A DNA stretch of 64,000 nucleotides. It comes from DATBVX01 sp963724625. Lineage in GTDB: Bacteria > Pseudomonadota > Gammaproteobacteria > Steroidobacterales > Steroidobacteraceae. Positions 43,161 through 52,322 of the stretch are shown here, one piece after another. The translations under genes were made by a program, and so were the position numbers. Within the stretch, counting starts at the first letter, position 1; every line of letters starts with the position of its first letter. The stretch is from NCBI GenBank assembly GCA_963724625.1, contig CAVRVO010000003.1, positions 62,001 to 126,000 of the forward strand, read 5' to 3'. The notes beneath the pieces were generated by a model. It saw nothing but the letters and a program-made list of their open reading frames with translations, had not been told where the DNA came from and did not search any database.

Positions 43161-43745
43161 ATGGGTCTTACCAACCGTCGCCGTGCGTGGCTCGCCCCAC
43201 TGCTCATTGGCGCTTTTGCCGGCACGTCGGCGCTGGCGGCCGACGTGTACGACGTCGAAACGAATCACACGTATCCAAGTGTCGAGACGAGCCACATGGG
43301 CATCTCGGTGTTCCGCGGCAAGTTCAACAAGACTTCAGGCACGATTACTCTCGATCGCGCCGCCAAGACCGGCACGGTCGAGATCACGATCGACACCACG
43401 AGCATCGATTTCGGTCACGACAAGCTGAACCAGGAGCTGAGCAAGGCGGATTACTTCAATGTCGCGAAGTTTCCGACGGCGACCTACAAGGGGACGATCA
43501 AGTTCGAAGGCAACGAGCCCGATGAGGTCGATGGCCAGTTGACGCTGCTGGGCGTCACCAAGCCGGTAAAACTCGACATTGAAGAGTTCAAGTGCATTCA
43601 GCACCCGTTCTACAAGAAAGAGGTCTGCGGTGCGGATGCCGAGGCTGAGATCGATCGCGCTGACTTTGGCATGACCAAGGGCGTCGAGTGGGCCAGTGGA
43701 AAGGTCAAACTCCGCATCCAGGTGGAAGCCGTCAAGAAGTCTTAG
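43161..43745 (+). CDS. YceI-family periplasmic lipocalin-like protein
   Basis: The 194-residue protein has a Sec signal (PLLIGAFAGTSALA) and a YceI beta-barrel: VETNHTYPSVETSHMGISVF, then GTITLDRAAKTGTVEITID and LTLLGVTKPVKLDI. It binds isoprenoids or similar lipids in the periplasm in characterised members. A C-x-n-C pair (FKCIQHPFYKKEVC) may form a disulfide, as in some family members. ATG 43161 has AAGGAG at seven bases. It is 25 bases after the MFS gene and ends at a terminator, separating it from the second DGPF gene. Confidence 0.94.
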   Translation: MGLTNRRRAWLAPLLIGAFAGTSALAADVYDVETNHTYPSVETSHMGISVFRGKFNKTSGTITLDRAAKTGTVEITIDTTSIDFGHDKLNQELSKADYFNVAKFPTATYKGTIKFEGNEPDEVDGQLTLLGVTKPVKLDIEEFKCIQHPFYKKEVCGADAEAEIDRADFGMTKGVEWASGKVKLRIQVEAVKKS

Positions 43746-43757
43746 AGATCATGTCCG

Positions 43758-43787
43758 ACGAGGCGTGTCGGAACCCGACCGCCTCGT
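43758..43787 (+). terminator. Terminator-like hairpin after the yceI-type gene
   Basis: Eight-base arms (acgaggcg / cgcctcgt) plus a five-base inner stem (gtcgg / ccgac) with one bulge close a three-base loop. TCGTTCTTC follows. It lies 12 bases after the YceI stop. Confidence 0.7.
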
Positions 43788-43839
43788 TCGTTCTTCAATC
43801 AACAGCCATTCGGCTCATCATCACGAGGGGCACATCTCG

Positions 43840-44202
43840 ATGCTTTATTCCGTGCTGATCTATGACTCTGAGGCGGTGGTGACGTCCCGCAGCAAGGAAG
43901 ACGACGATGCGCTCGTCGCCAGGCACATCAAGGTGCAGGAAAAGCTCAAGGCGGAGGGCAAGCTTGGCCCCGTCGCGCGCCTGATGCCGACCACTGCGGC
44001 AGTCACCGTGCGTCAGGGCCGCGAAGTTCTGGTCCTGGACGGGCCCTACGCGGAGACCAAGGAACAACTGCTGGGCTTCTATGTGGTCGATTGCCCAACG
44101 CTGGATGAAGCGATCGCGGCTGCGCGCCTCATTGGCACAGCCTGTGGCTCGCTGGCGTTGGAAGTGCGTCCGGTCCGCTGGTACGCGTCGGGGAGCGACT
44201 AG
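43840..44202 (+). CDS. YCII-related DGPF-domain protein 2
   Basis: The 120-residue protein has the signature LVLDGPYAETKEQLLGFYVV (DGPF variant with tyrosine). It starts LYSVLIYDSEAVVTSR, as in sigma-linked DGPF proteins. Two bases separate its stop from the ECF42 sigma gene, the standard ECF42 arrangement, so it is the probable sigma partner. The other DGPF protein (41307) is more distant in sequence. ATG 43840 has GAGGGGC a few bases upstream. Confidence 0.94.
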   Translation: MLYSVLIYDSEAVVTSRSKEDDDALVARHIKVQEKLKAEGKLGPVARLMPTTAAVTVRQGREVLVLDGPYAETKEQLLGFYVVDCPTLDEAIAAARLIGTACGSLALEVRPVRWYASGSD

Positions 44203-44204
44203 CA

Positions 44205-45480
44205 ATGACTGATCTCGCCTGGATCGGCGCGGCGTTGGATTCCGCGCGCCCCCAGGCGATCGGCGCGTTGTTGCGCTACTTCCGCGATCTCGACACGGCC
44301 GAAGAGGCGTTCCAGGAAGCGTGTCTGCGCGCTCTGAAGAACTGGCCGTTGAACGGCCCACCGCGGGATCCCGTTGGGTGGCTCATCCTGGTCGGCCGCA
44401 ATTTTGCACTCGACCACGTGCGGCGGCGAAGCAAGCACGAAGTAGCGTCGTCGGATGAGTTGCTCTCGAGTCTCGAGGACGGTGGGGCCGATCTCGCCGA
44501 GCGGCTCGATGACTCGCACTATCGAGACGATGTGCTGCGACTGTTGTTCATCTGCTGCCATCCCCTGCTGCCCTCGACTCAGCAGATCGCGCTGGCGCTA
44601 CGGATCGTCTGCGGGCTTTCCGTGCAGGAGATCGCACGCGCTTTCCTGGTGAGCGAGAGCGCCATGGAACAGCGCATCACGAGGGCCAAGAGTCGCATCG
44701 CTGCGGCCGATGTTCCGTTCGAGACTCCGGGTGCCGTTGAGCGCGCCGAACGACTCGCCGCGGTTGCCGCGATGGTGTACCTGCTCTTCAATGAGGGCTA
44801 TTCGGCGTCCGGCGGTGCCGCCCACGTGCGTGTGCCTCTGTGTGAAGAGGCGATCCGGCTGTCGCGATTACTGCTGCGGCTCTTTCAGGGTGAACCCGAA
44901 ATCATCGGTCTCACGGCGTTGCTCCTGATCCAACATGCGCGCGCACCCGCGAGACTGGACGCAAACAACGCCGTTGTGCTGCTGGAGGACCAGGACCGCA
45001 GGCTCTGGAATCGTGACCTCATTGCCGAGGGACTGGCGCTGGTGGAGAAGGCGCTGCGACTGAAGCGGCCCGGACCGTATCAGTTGCAGGCGGCGATCGC
45101 GGCCATGCACGTGCGCGCGACGCGATTCGAGGAGACGGACTGGGAGGAAATCGAGCGTTTGTATGTCGGCGCTCGAGACCTTGCAACCCTCACCGATCGT
45201 GACGCTCAATCGCGGCGTCGCGGTCGCCAAGGTGCACGGCCCGGCGGCCGCCCTGGCGCTTATCGAGCCGCTCGCCGAGCCACTCGGGGGGTACTTTCAT
45301 TTCTACGGCGTGAAGGGTGCGTTGCTCACGCAACTTGACCGTGCTTCGGAAGCGCGTGTCGCCTTTGAGCGTGCGATAGCGCTCGCCAAGACGCCGGCGG
45401 AGGCCGCTCACATCCGCCAACACATCGATCGGCTCATCGAAGACAGCCACCTGCGCGATGGAGCAAGTGCCCCGGCGTGA
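44205..45480 (+). CDS. ECF42-type RNA polymerase sigma factor (frameshift near C-terminus)
   Basis: The protein is an extracytoplasmic-function sigma factor of the DGPF-linked (ECF42) group. Region 2 reads LLRYFRDLDTAEEAFQEACLRAL, region 4 has VCGLSVQEIARAFLVSESAM, and a long TPR-like C-terminal domain follows, as expected for this group. Near 45165 an extra G breaks the frame after EIERLY. The same protein continues in the next frame (SALETLQPSPIVTLNRGVAV) to 45480, restoring about 425 residues. The sigma core (regions 2 and 4) is unaffected. The C-terminal part probably controls activity. No anti-sigma gene is present, typical for this group. Confidence 0.9.
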
Positions 45481-45566
45481 GGGTTGCGTCACTTCCCCTT
45501 GTAGGATCCTGTCAGCTCAGTTCGTCCTCGGAACAGTCCCTGAGGTCGCCTGCAATCGGAGATGTC

Positions 45567-46373
45567 ATGAATCAGAATCGAATCGTCACTGAGGAAGAGT
45601 GGCTCGAGGCGCGCAAGCAGCACCTCGGCAAGGAGAAGGAGTTGACCCGGCAACTGGACCAGTTGCGCGAGGAGCGCCGCAACCTGCCATGGACCAGGGT
45701 CGTAAAACCGTACCGCTTCCATGCACTGGAGGGCGAGCTGACGCTCGCGGACCTCTTCGAGGGGCGCAGTCAACTCATCGTCCAGCACTTCATGTTCGGA
45801 CCCGGCTGGCAGGAAGGTTGCGTCGGTTGCTCATTCGGCGCCGATCACGTCGATGCCGCTCTCATTCACCTGCGCAATCATGACGTGTCGTTTGCCTCGG
45901 TTTCGCGCGCCCCGCTCGCCGAGATCGAAGCATTCAGAAAGCGCATGGGATGGCGCTTCCGATGGGTGTCCTCGAATGGCAGCGATTTCAACTACGACTA
46001 TCACGTGTCGTTCCACAAGGACGAAATTGCGGGCGACAAGGTGTACTACAACTACGCGCTGACTGAGATCGACAGCGACGAGCTGCCGGGCCTCAGCGTG
46101 TTCTACAAGGACGAGAAGGGCGACGTCTTCCACACGTACTCGACCTACGCGCGTGGCGGCGAGCTACTGGCCGGCGCCTATAACTTCCTCGACCTCACGC
46201 CCAAGGGGCGCAACGAAACGGGTCCCGGCTTCAATCTGACTGACTGGGTACGTCACCATGACCGGTACGGTGAGGGCGGTCATGTCGACGCGACCGGGCG
46301 CTACGTCCCGGTGGAGAACTCATGCTGTGGCAGCGAGCAGGCTGCGACTATCGATGATGCCCGCCGAGGCTGA
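45567..46373 (+). CDS. DUF899 thioredoxin-like protein
   Basis: The 268-residue protein resembles the DUF899 family, which has a thioredoxin-like fold. The signature segment is QHFMFGPGWQEGCVGCSFGADHVD (its C-x-x-C), with WVSSNGSDFNYDYHVSF further on and YSTYARGGELLAGAYNFLDL near the end. Function is unknown; its neighbours suggest a redox role in the ECF42 response, though that is inference. It ends in NSCCGSE. ATG 45567 lies 86 bases after the sigma gene. Its end overlaps the convergent lipoprotein gene by 26 bases. Confidence 0.93.
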   Translation: MNQNRIVTEEEWLEARKQHLGKEKELTRQLDQLREERRNLPWTRVVKPYRFHALEGELTLADLFEGRSQLIVQHFMFGPGWQEGCVGCSFGADHVDAALIHLRNHDVSFASVSRAPLAEIEAFRKRMGWRFRWVSSNGSDFNYDYHVSFHKDEIAGDKVYYNYALTEIDSDELPGLSVFYKDEKGDVFHTYSTYARGGELLAGAYNFLDLTPKGRNETGPGFNLTDWVRHHDRYGEGGHVDATGRYVPVENSCCGSEQAATIDDARRG

Positions 46374-46614
46374 TCGCAGGATCCAACTTCCACAGCGCTT
46401 GTGCGGTCGAGCCAGCGCCCGAGTTGGCAATGTCCTCCTTCGAGTAGGAGCGACCGGCCGGCATTGGGCAGTTGCGGTCCTTGGACACGATGTGTGTACC
46501 AGTCGCCAGGCAGTGGCTGACCACTGAAGCCTCGGCAAGCCGATATTCAGGGGTAGCGGCGCAACCCGCGGCCGTCACTGCCAGAAAGGCTCCGATCAGG
46601 GCTGGCTTTAGCAT
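46348..46614 (-). CDS. Small lipoprotein (88 residues)
   Basis: The product starts with MLKPALIGAFLAVTAAGC, a lipobox (TAAGC, Cys18). The mature part has HCLATGTHIVSKDRNCPMPA with two cysteines and no known domain. I chose ATG 46614; the longer frame from 46725 would put the signal inside the protein. It overlaps the 3' end of the DUF899 gene (convergent). Function is unknown. Confidence 0.75.
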   Translation of the reverse strand: MLKPALIGAFLAVTAAGCAATPEYRLAEASVVSHCLATGTHIVSKDRNCPMPAGRSYSKEDIANSGAGSTAQALWKLDPAISLGGHHR

Positions 46615-46682
46615 TCTCAACCTCCTGGCGCCGTGAGCACTTGGAGGGCTTCGACCCAGCCCGAAACCACAAGTTGCGAGGG

Positions 46683-47666
46683 CTATGGCGCGCTTGAAGT
46701 CTGAATTGGGCATGGCGCGGGCCATGCCTCGTTAGCATCAATATGCCAGACAAAGAATTCCCCGGACAGCGCTTTTCCAGTATCGCGCGCAAAAAGTAGC
46801 GTCTTGCCGCTGGGTGAAAAGGCAGCGCCAATCTCCGAACCGTTGACGTTGATCTCCGCCGAAAGCTTGGTGCGGGGCGTCCAGCCAGCGCCTTTGCGGA
46901 CTGACATGTAGAGGCCACCGTCCGCCATGACGATCATCGTGCCCCCGTCGGGCGAGACCAACGGTTCGTATTCATCGCCTGACGTGTTGATCGCCGGGCC
47001 GAGATTGGCAACGGTCCAGCGGCCCTGCGCATCAACCCGCGCCCGCCAGATGTCGGTCTTGCCGAGGCCGCCGGCCCGGCCGGACCCGAAGTAGAGCCAG
47101 CCGTCCGGCGCGAGTCTCGGAAACCATTCCTGAGCGCCCGAATTGACGGGCTCAGGAAGGCGCATGGGCGTTCCCCAAACGCCGGCATCGGTACGAGCGA
47201 TGCGCCAGATATCCAGGCCCCGACCCTTCACGCCGTCGGTCGAGCGCGTGGAAATGAAATAGAGAGTCTTACCGTCAGGCGTGAACCAGGGATCTGCCTC
47301 GACTCCGTCGCCGGAAAACGCGGGCGGCATCGGCTCCGACCATCCTTGCGCTGCGCAGTGACTCACCAGGATTCGCCAGCCTTCGAACTTCGGTGAGCTG
47401 CGAACGAAGTAGAAGTCACCATTCAACGGGTCGAACGCGGCGTGCGATTCGAACTGGGCGCTGGAGATGCCTACGGGGGTCCACGGGACGACGTTCGCGA
47501 TCGAGCTGGCTGCGTTCAGCGCGAGAAGCGCAGTCAGCAGACCTCGACCCTTCCAGGATCTGCGTGGTACGTGCGCGGTCGGTTGCCTCACGATCGCCGA
47601 CGTTACTCCAAAAGAACTGTCTGTCGAAGACCCCTCTGAGAGTGAGCACAGCCGGCGCCCAACCAT
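46683..47666 (-). CDS. TolB-like beta-propeller (PD40) protein, exported
   Basis: The 327-residue frame has an N-terminal hydrophobic segment near residues 40-55 (GLLTALLALNAASSIAN). That lets it be anchored or exported; the first 35 residues look odd, so the real start may be internal. Repeated propeller units follow, with D-G-K-T-L-Y-F patterns (FTPDGKTLYFISTRS, LAPDGWLYFGSGRA, VSPDGGTMIVMADG, FSPSGKTLLFARDT). Such domains bind peptides or sugars. It is divergent from ada-alkA by about 50 bases. Its function is not clear. Confidence 0.8.
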   Translation of the reverse strand: MVGRRLCSLSEGSSTDSSFGVTSAIVRQPTAHVPRRSWKGRGLLTALLALNAASSIANVVPWTPVGISSAQFESHAAFDPLNGDFYFVRSSPKFEGWRILVSHCAAQGWSEPMPPAFSGDGVEADPWFTPDGKTLYFISTRSTDGVKGRGLDIWRIARTDAGVWGTPMRLPEPVNSGAQEWFPRLAPDGWLYFGSGRAGGLGKTDIWRARVDAQGRWTVANLGPAINTSGDEYEPLVSPDGGTMIVMADGGLYMSVRKGAGWTPRTKLSAEINVNGSEIGAAFSPSGKTLLFARDTGKALSGEFFVWHIDANEAWPAPCPIQTSSAP

Positions 47667-47715
47667 GTCCGAAAACAGCTAGTCCATGAGCCTGCCGCCG
47701 GGTATGGTCGCTCAC

Positions 47716-49194
47716 ATGGACCAGATTCTGGGTCTCGATCGCCGTGCACTCGAACGGGCGCGCATCAGTCGCGATCGACGCTTCGACGGGAAGTTCTTCA
47801 TCGCGGTGACTTCGACCGGGATCTATTGCCGCCCGGTGTGTCCGGCCCGCGTGTCGAAGAGTTGCAATGTGCGCTACTACGCAACCGCCGCTGCCGCAGC
47901 GGAAGCCGGTTTTCGCCCCTGCCTACGCTGTCGCCCTGAGGCAGCGCCGGGAACGCCGGCATGGCTCGGCACCTCAGCAGTGGTCAGGCGGGCGTTACGA
48001 CTCATTCACGAAGGAGCGCTCGATGACACTTCAGTCGACGCATTGGCCACGCGCATCGGTATCGGAGCCCGGCATTTGCATCGCCTGTTCGTACAACACG
48101 TTGGAGTCTCGCCGATCGCAGTGGCGCAGACGCGCCGGCTGCACTTCGCCAAACGACTGCTGGATGAGACGGACCTGCCAATCACACAAATCGCACTGGC
48201 CGCGGGCTTCGGCAGCCTCAGGCGCTTCAACGACGCGTTTCAATTGAGTTATCGACGTTCACCGCGCGAGTTGCGTAAGCGGCGGAGCGATGCAGCCGCT
48301 GCGCGTGGCGATGAAGTGGTACTCAGGCTCGCATTCCGGCCGCCCTACGACTGGATACACGTCCGCAACTTTCTCGCCGTCCGGGCGCTACCCGGCGTGG
48401 AACGCATCGATGAACGCGGCTATGCGCGAACCGTGCGCTCGGATAGGGGCTACGCTGTCGTTACTGTGCGAGCGCTCGAAGGTGAAGATGCTCTCGAACT
48501 GCGGGTCCGTGGAGCTGCGCCCGCAGCGCTATTTCAGCTGTCCTCCGCTGCGCGACGTGCGTTCGATCTGTCCGCGGACCCAGCGGCGGTCGCACTGGCG
48601 TTCAGATCTGATCGGCTCCTCGCCCCGCTGCTGAAGCGCCGGCCGGGGTTGCGCATTCCGGGTGCATGGGATGCGTTCGAGTGTGCCGTGCGCGCCGTCC
48701 TCGGCCAACAGGTGTCGGTTGCCGCTGCACGAACGTTCGCCGCGCGCCTGGTGGCACGGGCAGGACAGCAGATCGAAGGCGGAGTGGATGGCCTGACGCA
48801 CTTGTTCCCATCGCCCACTGCGCTCGCAGATGCTGACTTGAGTGGCATTGGCATTACCGGAGCGCGTGTCCGCGCCCTCCGCGCGCTATCGCGGGCCGTG
48901 GTCGATGGCACCATCGATTTCACTGAACCGGTGGAGGAGGTCACCGCGGCGCTTGCGGCGCTCCCGGGCCTCGGTCATTGGACTGCGCAATATATTGCCC
49001 TTCGAGCGCTCGCCGAACCCGATGCGTTTCCCGCGGCGGACATCGTATTGCGGCGAATGGCGGCCACCGCCGATGAACCGCTGACCGCGCGAGCACTCGA
49101 AGCTCGTGCCGAAAAATGGCGACCGTGGCGCGGTTACGCCGTGTTGCATCTATGGGCTGCGGCCGCCGACCAGCGAGCGAGGCGTCCCGACTGA
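47716..49194 (+). CDS. alkA: Ada-AlkA fusion: alkylation-responsive regulator and 3-methyladenine DNA glycosylase
   Basis: The 492-residue protein joins three parts: an Ada-type zinc/methyl-acceptor domain (Cys38, Cys42, Cys69, Cys72 from this start, matching E. coli Ada numbering), an AraC-type helix-turn-helix (about 90-195: IGIGARHLHRLFVQHVGVSP, ITQIALAAGFGSLRRFNDAF) and an AlkA glycosylase domain (about 205-480). AlkA has the HhH region LPGLGHWTAQYIALRAL and the catalytic aspartate in FPAADIVL. It senses methylphosphotriesters and removes alkylated bases. The Ada N-terminal numbering supports the ATG at 47716. Upstream in-frame starts at 47686 and 47704 are possible. Confidence 0.95.
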   Translation: MDQILGLDRRALERARISRDRRFDGKFFIAVTSTGIYCRPVCPARVSKSCNVRYYATAAAAAEAGFRPCLRCRPEAAPGTPAWLGTSAVVRRALRLIHEGALDDTSVDALATRIGIGARHLHRLFVQHVGVSPIAVAQTRRLHFAKRLLDETDLPITQIALAAGFGSLRRFNDAFQLSYRRSPRELRKRRSDAAAARGDEVVLRLAFRPPYDWIHVRNFLAVRALPGVERIDERGYARTVRSDRGYAVVTVRALEGEDALELRVRGAAPAALFQLSSAARRAFDLSADPAAVALAFRSDRLLAPLLKRRPGLRIPGAWDAFECAVRAVLGQQVSVAAARTFAARLVARAGQQIEGGVDGLTHLFPSPTALADADLSGIGITGARVRALRALSRAVVDGTIDFTEPVEEVTAALAALPGLGHWTAQYIALRALAEPDAFPAADIVLRRMAATADEPLTARALEARAEKWRPWRGYAVLHLWAAAADQRARRPD

Positions 49195-49301
49195 ACTCGA
49201 TCACCACCCATTGGCACGAGATTGACTCCCCGCTGGGGAAACTGCTTCTTCCATGCGTAACGGAGTCTAATAGGGCGGCATTCGACCTGTTTGCCATGTA
49301 A
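49191..49301 (+). pseudogene. Remnant of an ogt-type O6-alkylguanine methyltransferase
   Basis: Directly after ada-alkA an open stretch reads NSITTHWHEIDSPLGKLLL, the typical beginning of Ogt proteins (T-H-W-x-x-I-D-S-P-L-G-x-L-L-L). After that the sequence departs (PCVTESNRAAFDLFAM) and stops at 49301; the active-site cysteine domain is missing. Only about 20 residues align by eye. Position is right for an ada-alkA-ogt operon. I see it as a truncated copy, the rest having been deleted. Confidence 0.6.
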
Positions 49302-49312
49302 CGTCCGGCCTC

Positions 49313-50218
49313 ATGAAGCAAGCCCGGTGGCCTGCGATAGCCGTACGAGTGCTGGCAATGCTCTCCGTAATCTCATCACTGGCGTTGGCAGAGGCCGCTG
49401 AAGCGAGGCATGAATCGATGAGTTCCCCAGCGCACGTTTCTAACGCCGGCGGGACTGAACTGCTGTCACCGATCGTGGAACTGCGCCAGTACACAACGCA
49501 TCCGGGTCAGCGCGACGTGCTGATCGAGTTGTTCGAGCGCGAGTTTATCGAAAGCCAGGAAGTACTCGGCGCGAGCGTCATCGGCGAATTCCGCGACCTC
49601 GACAATCCAGACCTGTTCTTCTGGTTGCGGGGTTTCGCGGACATGCCTGCGCGCGCGCAGGCGCTGACGGAATTTTACGGTGGGCCGATATGGAAGGCGC
49701 ATCGCGACGCCGCGAATGCGACGATGGCGGACTCGGACAACGTGTTGCTGCTGCGCCCGGCACGTTCGAACTCTGCCTTTCAATTGCCGGCGTCGGGACG
49801 TCCGCAGCAGGGCACGACGGCTCCTGCGGCGCTGATAGTGGCGACCATCTATTATCTGCGCGCGCCGCCGAACGATGGTTTTGTCGATTGGTTCGAGCAC
49901 GTACTGCAACCGCAGGTTCAGGCTGCGGGCGCCACCACGCTGGCTTCTTTCATCACCGAGTCGAGCCCGAACAATTTTCCGCGGCTCCCGGTGCGCGAGG
50001 GCGAGAACGCTTTCGTATGGTTTACCTGTTTTGCGGATCTCGATGCCTATCAGCATCACCTCACGACACTGTCAGAGTCTCCGGCGTGGCGTGAACTCTC
50101 GACGCAGCTCGCCGTGCGTCTGCATTACCTGCCCGAAGTGCACCGATTGGCGCCAGCCGCACGGTCATTGTTGCGCGGCTGCCCGGCACCCGAAACCCGC
50201 TCCCCCCAGGCCCGCTAG
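49313..50218 (+). CDS. NIPSNAP-family protein, exported
   Basis: The 301-residue protein has a signal peptide (AVRVLAMLSVISSLALAEAAEA). Two NIPSNAP-like halves with ferredoxin-like fold are visible: VELRQYTTHPGQRDVLIELF at about 53-75 and IVATIYYLRAPPNDGFVDWF near 175-200. NIPSNAP proteins bind small molecules in general, but no bacterial activity is established. An exported member is a little unusual. It starts 11 bases after the ogt remnant and has no other close partner. Confidence 0.88.
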   Translation: MKQARWPAIAVRVLAMLSVISSLALAEAAEARHESMSSPAHVSNAGGTELLSPIVELRQYTTHPGQRDVLIELFEREFIESQEVLGASVIGEFRDLDNPDLFFWLRGFADMPARAQALTEFYGGPIWKAHRDAANATMADSDNVLLLRPARSNSAFQLPASGRPQQGTTAPAALIVATIYYLRAPPNDGFVDWFEHVLQPQVQAAGATTLASFITESSPNNFPRLPVREGENAFVWFTCFADLDAYQHHLTTLSESPAWRELSTQLAVRLHYLPEVHRLAPAARSLLRGCPAPETRSPQAR

Positions 50219-50290
50219 CCTCCGTCGAAGTCATTCAAATCAGGCGGATGTGCCACAATCCGCCGGGTCGCGACTTCCATGGAGGCTGGG

Positions 50291-50965
50291 ATGGCCGATC
50301 AACAACAACAATCAGCGCGAACCTGGACACTGCTCGGTCTCGGAATAGCCTTACTCGGCTTGCCGCTGGTCGTTGAGTTCTTTCGGCACGTCGTTGGCCC
50401 GCGCACCGCCCAGAACACGGTGGCACGCGAGCTCATCATCCTGGCGCTCGTCGCAGTTCTCCTTTGGATCGTCCGTCGCAAAGAAAAGCTCGGCTGGGAT
50501 TCCGTGGGGCTGGGTCGCCCGAAGCTCGGCAGTACCGCGCTCTGGGTGCTGATAGCCATGCTTGGCGCTGCCGTCGCAATCGGGATTTCGTTCGCGATCA
50601 TCCAGCTGCTGGGCTTGCAGTTCGGCAGCGCGGACGCAAAGAGTTTTGATGCCCTACCGGTCTGGGTCATGGCACTCGTCATCGTGCGCGCCGGGCTGGC
50701 AGAAGAGGTGTTCTATCGTGGCTACGCCATCGAGCGCCTGCAGTCGCTTACCGGGAGCCGCTGGATCGCCATCGCGGTGCCACTCGTCATCTTCGCGATC
50801 TTTCACTATCGGCAGGGCGCGGGTGGAGTACTCATCGCGCTGCTGACGGGTGCGGTGATGACTGCGGTATATCTGCGCACGCGCAATCTCTGGGTCAACA
50901 TCATCACGCACTTCCTGGTCGACTTCATTCCCAACATCGTGCTGCCGGCATTCATGAGGAACTAG
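50291..50965 (+). CDS. CPBP-family intramembrane protease
   Basis: The 224-residue protein has about six to seven membrane helices and the conserved CPBP motifs: AEEVFYRGYAIERLQ (EExxxR), FHYRQGAGG (replacing the FxxxH motif) and the final HFLVDFIPN with histidine and aspartate. The glutamates and histidines could bind a metal as in Rce1-type enzymes. Target substrates are unknown; some family members are bacteriocin self-immunity proteins. ATG 50291 follows GGAGG. Confidence 0.93.
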   Translation: MADQQQQSARTWTLLGLGIALLGLPLVVEFFRHVVGPRTAQNTVARELIILALVAVLLWIVRRKEKLGWDSVGLGRPKLGSTALWVLIAMLGAAVAIGISFAIIQLLGLQFGSADAKSFDALPVWVMALVIVRAGLAEEVFYRGYAIERLQSLTGSRWIAIAVPLVIFAIFHYRQGAGGVLIALLTGAVMTAVYLRTRNLWVNIITHFLVDFIPNIVLPAFMRN

Positions 50966-51008
50966 ACCGACAAGCTTGGCTCACACCCGGAAAGGCGAGG
51001 AACTCTGC

Positions 51009-52322
51009 ATGAGTGGACGGGCTGGGGGAGGTTGGGGCCGACGGCACACCGTCATGCTCCTGTGCTTTCTGGCTCTGTTCATCGCCTACACGGACCGCGT
51101 CAATATTTCGGTCGCCGCGGTCGCGATGCGCGAACAGCTCGGCTGGACGCAGACCACCAAAGGTTTAGTGCTATCGGCGTTCTTCATCGGTTACATGCTG
51201 TTCATGATTGCGAGCGGCTGGCTCGCGAGCCGCTATGGTGGCAAGCGGGTGTTGGCGGCGGCGGTCGTGATCTGGTCCGCGTTCACATTGCTGACCCCCT
51301 GGGCCGCTATCCATTCCATCGCTGTCCTGGTCGCCGTAAGGATTGGTCTCGGCATCGGCGAAGCCGCCGTGGCGCCAGCGACCTTCGAGCTCTACGGGCG
51401 TTGGGTGCCACAGTCCGAGCGCACGCGTGCTGTCTCTGGATTTCTGAGCGCGATTCCGTGCGGCCAGGTTGTCGGCTTCGCGGGTACCGGGTGGATCATC
51501 GCGCATGCGGGATGGCCGATGGCTTTTTATGTGTTCGGCGCGATCGGCCTCATCTGGGTCGCGGTCTGGATGTCCAAGGTAGCGGACAATCCCCGAGCGG
51601 ACCCGCGCACGACATCCGAGGAGCTGACGCTTTTGAGCGCGGATCGCGCGCTCATCGAAAACTCACCTGTGCCCTGGCGCAAGTTTCTGACGGTCCCGGC
51701 AGTGTGGGCGATTTTTGCTACGCACTTCTGCAACAACTGGGCGCTTTACCTCCTTATCTCCTGGTTGCCCAGCTACTTTCGTGAACAGCTCGGGCTCAGC
51801 ATCACGAACGCCGGGCTGTTCGCGGCCGCGCCCTGGCTCGCGACCTTCGTTACGGCGAATCTCTCGGGGATGCTCGCCGACCGTGCGATTTCGAAGGGAG
51901 TCTCCATGATCCTGGTGCGGCGACTCACCGTCGGTATCTCACTTGTCGGCATGGCGGTCTTCCTCATGCTCGCGCGTGATGTGAGCACCCCAACAACTGC
52001 CCTGGCCTTGATGTGCGCTGCGACCGGGTGCCTCGGCATCGGGATGGCAGGATTCCTTCCCAACTGTCTCGACATCGCGCCGCGCGACTCGGCAGTACTC
52101 GTCGGCATCAGTAACACGATCGCCACCATTCCCGGGATCGCTGGAGTTGCCATTACCGGCTGGCTCATCGATACGACGGGCACGTACGCGAGCGCTTTCC
52201 TGGTGACGGCCGGCGTGTGTATCGTGGGCGCGCTGTTTTATTTCGCGTTCGGCAGCGCTCAGCCGCTCGACGTCGGAGAAGTTGCCGCAGATGGCCAAAG
52301 ACCTCAACCAAGCCGTGCGTGA
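51009..52322 (+). CDS. MFS transporter, anion:cation symporter-like
   Basis: The 437-residue protein has 12 membrane helices. The first conserved segment is CFLALFIAYTDRVNISVAAV, the ACS-family pattern D-R-x-N, followed by GWLASRYGGKRVL (motif A). It is of the kind that takes up organic acids or hexuronates. The chosen ATG 51009 has GAGGAAC eight bases upstream. A second ACS-like gene is at 53658-55001, so the region may handle carboxylates. The YjbR gene begins inside its 3' end. Confidence 0.92.
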   Translation: MSGRAGGGWGRRHTVMLLCFLALFIAYTDRVNISVAAVAMREQLGWTQTTKGLVLSAFFIGYMLFMIASGWLASRYGGKRVLAAAVVIWSAFTLLTPWAAIHSIAVLVAVRIGLGIGEAAVAPATFELYGRWVPQSERTRAVSGFLSAIPCGQVVGFAGTGWIIAHAGWPMAFYVFGAIGLIWVAVWMSKVADNPRADPRTTSEELTLLSADRALIENSPVPWRKFLTVPAVWAIFATHFCNNWALYLLISWLPSYFREQLGLSITNAGLFAAAPWLATFVTANLSGMLADRAISKGVSMILVRRLTVGISLVGMAVFLMLARDVSTPTTALALMCAATGCLGIGMAGFLPNCLDIAPRDSAVLVGISNTIATIPGIAGVAITGWLIDTTGTYASAFLVTAGVCIVGALFYFAFGSAQPLDVGEVAADGQRPQPSRA

